Source: an uncultured Selenomonadaceae bacterium
GTDB lineage: Bacteria > Bacillota > Negativicutes > Selenomonadales > Selenomonadaceae
DNA: 64,000 bases
Assembly (NCBI GenBank): GCA_902778455.1
Contig: CACYXR010000004.1
Span: 1-64,000 of the forward strand
Direction of reading: 5' to 3'
Shown here: positions 60,208 through 64,000 of the stretch, one piece after another
How the letters are laid out: each line of letters begins with the position of its first letter
Position numbering within the stretch: the first letter of the stretch is position 1
Notes under the pieces: generated by a model
The model's input: only the letters and a program-made list of their open reading frames with translations
What the model was told of the DNA's origin: nothing
Databases searched by the model: none
Program-made: the position numbers and the translations under genes

Positions 60208-61887
60208 ATGCGCCGCATCATTTCTGTTTGCGCGATTCTTTTCGCGCTCATCTGCGCCTTCTTCTCCTTGCCGCAGGACGACGGCTCCGTTCCCGTCCCT
60301 GCAGAATTCCCCGCAATCCGCCGGCGCGTGCTGCTCGTTCCTCTTGACAGCCGTCCTCCCTGCGGACGTTTTGTGCAGGACGCCGCGCGTATTGCCGGCG
60401 TCGAGGTCGTCCTGCCGCCCGCCGAGCTCCTCGACGAATATTTCCGCCCCGGCGACACCGCCGCGATCCAGGCCTGGACGATGGATCACCTCTCGGAATT
60501 CGACGCGGCCATCCTGTCCGTCGACCAATTGCTGCACGGCGGTCTCCTCGCCTCACGGCAGGCAAGAAAAACAACCGACGACGAAAACGCGCTGCTCGAA
60601 TTCCTGCGGAAACTGCGCGCCGCACATCAAAACATTCCGCTTTTCGCGTTCAGTATCCTGCCGCGCATGACGCCGCCGGACGGTCTCTGCGACTGGGAGG
60701 AACAGAAACGCCTGATGAAATACTCGCGTCTTCGCGGACGGATTTCCCGCGAAACGCGACCGAAGAACGAGGATCTCGCCGCTCTCGAAGAATTGCGAGC
60801 TTCCATATCGCCGGAAATCCTCGCGCAATATGAAAAGCTTTTCGCCGATTACGCCGCTTTCGGTACGCGCCTGATTGCTCTTGCCGAAAACGGAACGATT
60901 GACCGCCTCGTCATCGGACAAGACGACAGCGAACCATACAGCATCCCCAATTTGACCCTGCACCGTTTTTCAGAACTTCTTACCGCGAAGAACATAGGAG
61001 AGAATCGTGTTTTTCTCACGCAGGGTGCCGACGAACTCGCACTTTCCATTCTCGCCGCCGTCGAAGCGGAACGCGAAGGCTTTTCGCCTCGTGTTTCGCT
61101 GCTTTACAACGACGCCTCCACCCCCGCCCGCGTTCTTCCGTATATGGGCGCAACACTGGAAAACAACGCGCGGGAAAAAATCCGGTTCACACGAGGCACA
61201 ATCGCTCCATCCCCCGACGTCTCCGACTTCTCGCTATACCTTTCCGCAAATAATGAGACGACAAAATACAATCGCCGCACGGCTGCTGCGGAAATCAATA
61301 CACTGATCAACGAAAACCGCGCCGTTGCCCTCGTCGACCTCTCCGAGCATTTATGCCTCGACGAAACCTTGCTCCCGGATTTGATTGAAGCCGAAGTTCC
61401 GATTCACGGCCTCGCCGCTTACGCGGGTTGGAATACCGCCAGCAATTCCATCGGAACAGCCGTCGCTCACGCCGTCCTGCTGCAAATAGCACAGCGGCGC
61501 ACGCAAACGGAAACCGAGGCTATAAATGTCGCCGCTGCGCATATCTCTTTCCTCGACAGCAGATTCCTTGAAGACTGCTATTACCTGAAAGACATTGTTG
61601 ACCATCTCAATTATTCCCTCGAAAAATGCGGCGCACAAAACGGACGAGGCCTCGAATACAACTACAACTATTCCCTCGGTTCCTTGCTATTGGAAAAGGC
61701 TCTCGAAAACCGCCGCACCCGTCTTGTCCACACCGCAGCCTATCAAACGCCGTTCACATTCCAGACGAAAAACACAGCGCTCCGCCTCCGCGCCGCGGAC
61801 TTCGCCATCACCGCCCGCTTCCCCTGGCCCCGAACCTTCGAGATCGACCTGCGGATAAGTAATCCTCGCTTGTACAGAGAAGATTGA
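60208..61887 (+). CDS. DUF4127 family protein, exported
   Basis: A 559-residue protein with an N-terminal hydrophobic signal (about 4-20) and a domain that I recall as DUF4127. It begins RVLLVPLDSRPPCGRFVQD and includes SVDQLLHGGLLASR, VIGQDDSEPYSIP, EGFSPRVSLLYND and the late LAAYAGWNTASNSIGTAVAH. The paired motifs LDSRP and GWNT..N..G are typical of the family and hint at an enzymatic fold. Function is not established to my knowledge. Start ATG 60208 with GAAGGAGG. It has a terminator and is a single gene. Confidence 0.85.
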   Translation: MRRIISVCAILFALICAFFSLPQDDGSVPVPAEFPAIRRRVLLVPLDSRPPCGRFVQDAARIAGVEVVLPPAELLDEYFRPGDTAAIQAWTMDHLSEFDAAILSVDQLLHGGLLASRQARKTTDDENALLEFLRKLRAAHQNIPLFAFSILPRMTPPDGLCDWEEQKRLMKYSRLRGRISRETRPKNEDLAALEELRASISPEILAQYEKLFADYAAFGTRLIALAENGTIDRLVIGQDDSEPYSIPNLTLHRFSELLTAKNIGENRVFLTQGADELALSILAAVEAEREGFSPRVSLLYNDASTPARVLPYMGATLENNAREKIRFTRGTIAPSPDVSDFSLYLSANNETTKYNRRTAAAEINTLINENRAVALVDLSEHLCLDETLLPDLIEAEVPIHGLAAYAGWNTASNSIGTAVAHAVLLQIAQRRTQTETEAINVAAAHISFLDSRFLEDCYYLKDIVDHLNYSLEKCGAQNGRGLEYNYNYSLGSLLLEKALENRRTRLVHTAAYQTPFTFQTKNTALRLRAADFAITARFPWPRTFEIDLRISNPRLYRED

Positions 61888-61904
61888 TTCTCCAAAAAGT
61901 ATAG

Positions 61905-61937
61905 AAAAAGCGCCCTCCATTCGGAGAGCGCTTTTTG
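61905..61937. terminator. bidirectional terminator
   Basis: A 9-bp stem AAAAAGCGC/GCGCTTTTT extended by CTCC/GGAG across one mismatch. It sits between the DUF4127 gene and the convergent mmdC. Confidence 0.88.
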
Positions 61938-61948
61938 TTTGGCTTGGA

Positions 61949-62347
61949 TTAGCCGAGGATGATGAGAGCGTCGCCGGCCTTGACCGTCTGACCCTCGGAA
62001 ACGTTGACAGCCTTGACCGTCGCATCAGCGTCAGCAAGGATCTCGTTCTGCATCTTCATAGCCTCGAGCATCATCATGTTCTCGCCAGCCTTGACCTGCT
62101 GTCCCTCTTTGACGAGGACTTTCAGGATCTTACCAGGCATCGGAGCGTTGATGGCATGCTCGCCAGCGCCAGCGGCCTTCGCAGCCGGAGCGGCCGGAGC
62201 CGGGGCCGGAGCCGGAGCCGGGGCCGGAGCAGCAGCCGGAGCAGCAGCGCGCGGAGCAGCAGCTACCGGAGCAGCGGAACCGCCGACTTCCTCAACCTCA
62301 ACAGCATAGGAACTTCCATTTACAGTAATGTTAAATTTTTTTGCCAC
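61949..62347 (-). CDS. mmdC: methylmalonyl-CoA decarboxylase biotin-carrier subunit
   Basis: A 132-residue biotin carboxyl carrier. The N-terminus (KKFNITVNGSSYAVEVEE) is followed by a flexible Ala/Pro linker (about 26-60, PAPAPAPAPAP) and a biotinyl domain (about 63-132) with GKILKVLVKEGQQVKAGEN and the biotinylation site EAMKM (K98). In the sodium-pump decarboxylases it carries the carboxyl group from MmdA to the membrane subunit MmdB. Start GTG 62347 with GGAGGG 7 bases upstream; the TTG at 62362 lies within the ribosome-binding site. No mmdB follows. The next gene is convergent, with a terminator. Confidence 0.93.
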   Translation of the reverse strand: MAKKFNITVNGSSYAVEVEEVGGSAAPVAAAPRAAAPAAAPAPAPAPAPAPAAPAAKAAGAGEHAINAPMPGKILKVLVKEGQQVKAGENMMMLEAMKMQNEILADADATVKAVNVSEGQTVKAGDALIILG

Positions 62348-62475
62348 TTGGATTCCCTCCAAAATTGTTATTTTTTATTTGAACGCGGGCACTGACCGCG
62401 CCTTGCGGCACGGTCAGGCCGCATCGTCCACAGAGATACACTGCTCTTCCGCTTTCGGCGGAAAAAGCTCGCCGA

Positions 62476-64000
62476 TTAAAGCGGAATGTTGCCGTGCTTC
62501 TTCGCCGGACCGACTTCGCGCTTCGTAGCCAGCATGTTCAGGGACTGGATGATGCGCGGACGAGTCTCTTTCGGCTCGATGACATAGTCGACATAGCCGC
62601 GCTCCGCAGCCTTGTACGGAGTAGCAAACTCGGCGACATAGTCCGCAGTCTTCTGATCCTTGTCCGGATCCTTGCGGAAGATGATGTTCGCAGCACCCGC
62701 CGGGCCCATAACCGCGATCTCGGAAGACGGCCAGGCGATAACCTGATCCGCGCCAACTTCGCGGGAGCACATAGCGATGTAGGATCCGCCGTAAGACTTG
62801 CGGAGGATAACCGTGATCTTGGGAACCGTAGCTTCGGAATACGCATAGAGCATCTTCGCGCCGTGGCGGATAATGCCCTTGTACTCCTGATCCGTGCCCG
62901 GCAGGAAGCCCGGGACGTCGACGAGGTTCAGCAGAGGAATGTTGAACGCGTCGCAGAAACGGATGAAGCGCGAGCTCTTGTCGGAAGCGTCGACGTCGAG
63001 GCAGCCGGCCATGACGTTCGGCTGGTTCGCGATGATGCCGACCGTGCGGCCATCAAAGCGAGCGAAGCAGGTGATGATGTTCTTCGCGAAATGCTCATGC
63101 ACTTCGTAGAACTCGCCGTTGTCGGCGATCATCTTGATGACGTCCTTCATGTTGTACGGAGCATTCGGGTTGTCCGGAATGATCGTGTTCAGGCCTTCGT
63201 CCATACGGAGCGGGCTGTCGCCGGTCTCAACAAGCGGGGTCTCCTCCATGTTGTTGCTCGGCAGGAAGGAAAGCAGGTAACGGATCTGCTTGATGCAGTC
63301 CTCGTCGTTCTCAGCCGCGAAGTGCGCAACGCCGGAAACCGTGTTGTGCGTCATAGCGCCGCCGAGCTGCTCAGCCGTGATCTCCTCGCCGGTAACCGTC
63401 TTGATAACGGCCGGGCCGGTGATGAACATCTGGCTCGTGTTCTTGACCATGTAAATGAAGTCGGTGATAGCCGGGGAATAAACCGCGCCGCCGGCAGACG
63501 GACCCATGATTGCGGAAATCTGCGGAACAACGCCCGAAGCGGCCGTGTTGCGGAAGAAGATTCCGCCGTAGCCGGACAACGCGTCAACAGCTTCCTGGAT
63601 GCGGGCTCCGCCGGAGTCGTTCAGACCGACGCACGGAGCGCCCATCTTCATGGCGAGATCCTGGACTTTCCAGATCTTGTGCGCATGCTTCTCACCGAGG
63701 GAACCGCCCTCAACGGTGAAGTCCTGCGCGAACGCGTAAACGAGACGGCCGTCGACCGTGCCGTAGCCGCAGACAACGCCTTCGCCCGGGAGCTCTTTCT
63801 TGTCCTGGCCGAAGTTCACGCAGCGGTGGTGAACGAGAGCGTCGAGCTCGACGAAGGTGCCTTCGTCAAACAGGAGATCCAGACGCTCGTGGGCAGTCAG
63901 CTTGCCTTTGCTGTGCTGCTTCTCGATGGCTTTCTCTCCGCCGCCCATGCGGACGTGCTCGATTTTCTCCTTCGCCTGTTTGATTCTTTCCTGAACAGTA
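62476..64000 (-). CDS. mmdA: methylmalonyl-CoA decarboxylase alpha subunit (5' end beyond window)
   Basis: Carboxyltransferase subunit, 508 codons visible; the reading frame continues past base 64000 (TVQERIKQAKEKIEHVRMGG), so the true start is just outside. Motifs: KLTAHERLDLLFDEGTFVELD, LNDSGGARIQEAVDALSGYG, GPSAGGAVYSPAITDFIYMV (acyl-CoA carboxyltransferase core), DVPGFLPGTDQEYKGIIRHG, and the C-terminal KHGNIPL. In Veillonella and relatives the Mmd complex converts methylmalonyl-CoA to propionyl-CoA while pumping sodium. A related propionyl-CoA-type carboxyltransferase role is possible, but the adjoining mmdC supports this one. About 128 bases separate it from mmdC. Confidence 0.93.
   Translation of the reverse strand, partial: TVQERIKQAKEKIEHVRMGGGEKAIEKQHSKGKLTAHERLDLLFDEGTFVELDALVHHRCVNFGQDKKELPGEGVVCGYGTVDGRLVYAFAQDFTVEGGSLGEKHAHKIWKVQDLAMKMGAPCVGLNDSGGARIQEAVDALSGYGGIFFRNTAASGVVPQISAIMGPSAGGAVYSPAITDFIYMVKNTSQMFITGPAVIKTVTGEEITAEQLGGAMTHNTVSGVAHFAAENDEDCIKQIRYLLSFLPSNNMEETPLVETGDSPLRMDEGLNTIIPDNPNAPYNMKDVIKMIADNGEFYEVHEHFAKNIITCFARFDGRTVGIIANQPNVMAGCLDVDASDKSSRFIRFCDAFNIPLLNLVDVPGFLPGTDQEYKGIIRHGAKMLYAYSEATVPKITVILRKSYGGSYIAMCSREVGADQVIAWPSSEIAVMGPAGAANIIFRKDPDKDQKTADYVAEFATPYKAAERGYVDYVIEPKETRPRIIQSLNMLATKREVGPAKKHGNIPL

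Overview
The window looks like a chromosomal segment of a Gram-negative-type (diderm) Firmicute of the class Negativicutes, probably Selenomonadales. This rests on gene content, not on a database search. Outer-membrane and LPS-core genes (heptose kinase and adenylyltransferase, a heptosyltransferase, an LptD/OstA-like protein) sit beside Firmicutes-type genes (FloA/NfeD, LL-diaminopimelate aminotransferase, a HD-GYP protein) and a biotin-dependent, sodium-pump-type methylmalonyl-CoA decarboxylase, as in propionate-forming Negativicutes. The sequence is fairly GC-rich. It is dotted with about ten copies of a 115-190 bp palindromic repeat.

Layout. 1-1034: three repeat copies and no gene. 1035-19982: one 6,315-residue repetitive protein with RTX-type motifs near its C-terminus. 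20097-20818: a RelE-type toxin-antitoxin pair between two mirror-image terminators. 20838-26227: a polyamine locus on the minus strand (speD, arginine decarboxylase, speE, speB) for arginine to agmatine to putrescine to spermidine. A hicAB module sits between speE and speB, and repeats lie in both of the other gaps. 26311-26606: a compact locus laid out like Fst/par type I toxin-antitoxin modules, with a 22-residue hydrophobic peptide, a convergent small RNA and paired direct repeats. 26661-30000: chemoreceptor, GtrA-like protein, beta-hydroxyacid dehydrogenase. 30237-34491: nfeD and floA separated by an AT-richer glycosyltransferase/methyltransferase pair. 34637-41246: DUF1847 protein, tRNA-Leu, DUF1902 protein, mutY, dapL, HD-GYP, PHP phosphatase, TSCPD protein. 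41316-44333: a TRAP transporter (dctP-Q-M) with a clear promoter and operator-like palindrome. 44355-48422: fliB-like methylase, tRNA-Gln, and a two-gene amino-acid ABC transporter of unusual architecture. 48686-55966: an envelope region (LptD-like, hldA, hldE-type adenylyltransferase, heptosyltransferase, three membrane or secreted proteins), including an MFS gene carrying a repeat in frame. 56178-61887: ilvBN, polysaccharide deacetylase, DUF1858, dtd, DUF4127. 61949-64000: mmdC and mmdA, the latter running off the window.

The strongest second-look items are the Fst/par-like type I locus, the in-frame palindromic element in the MFS gene, the amber-interrupted hicA inside the polyamine operon, the apparently permuted binding domain of the ABC permease, and the giant protein.
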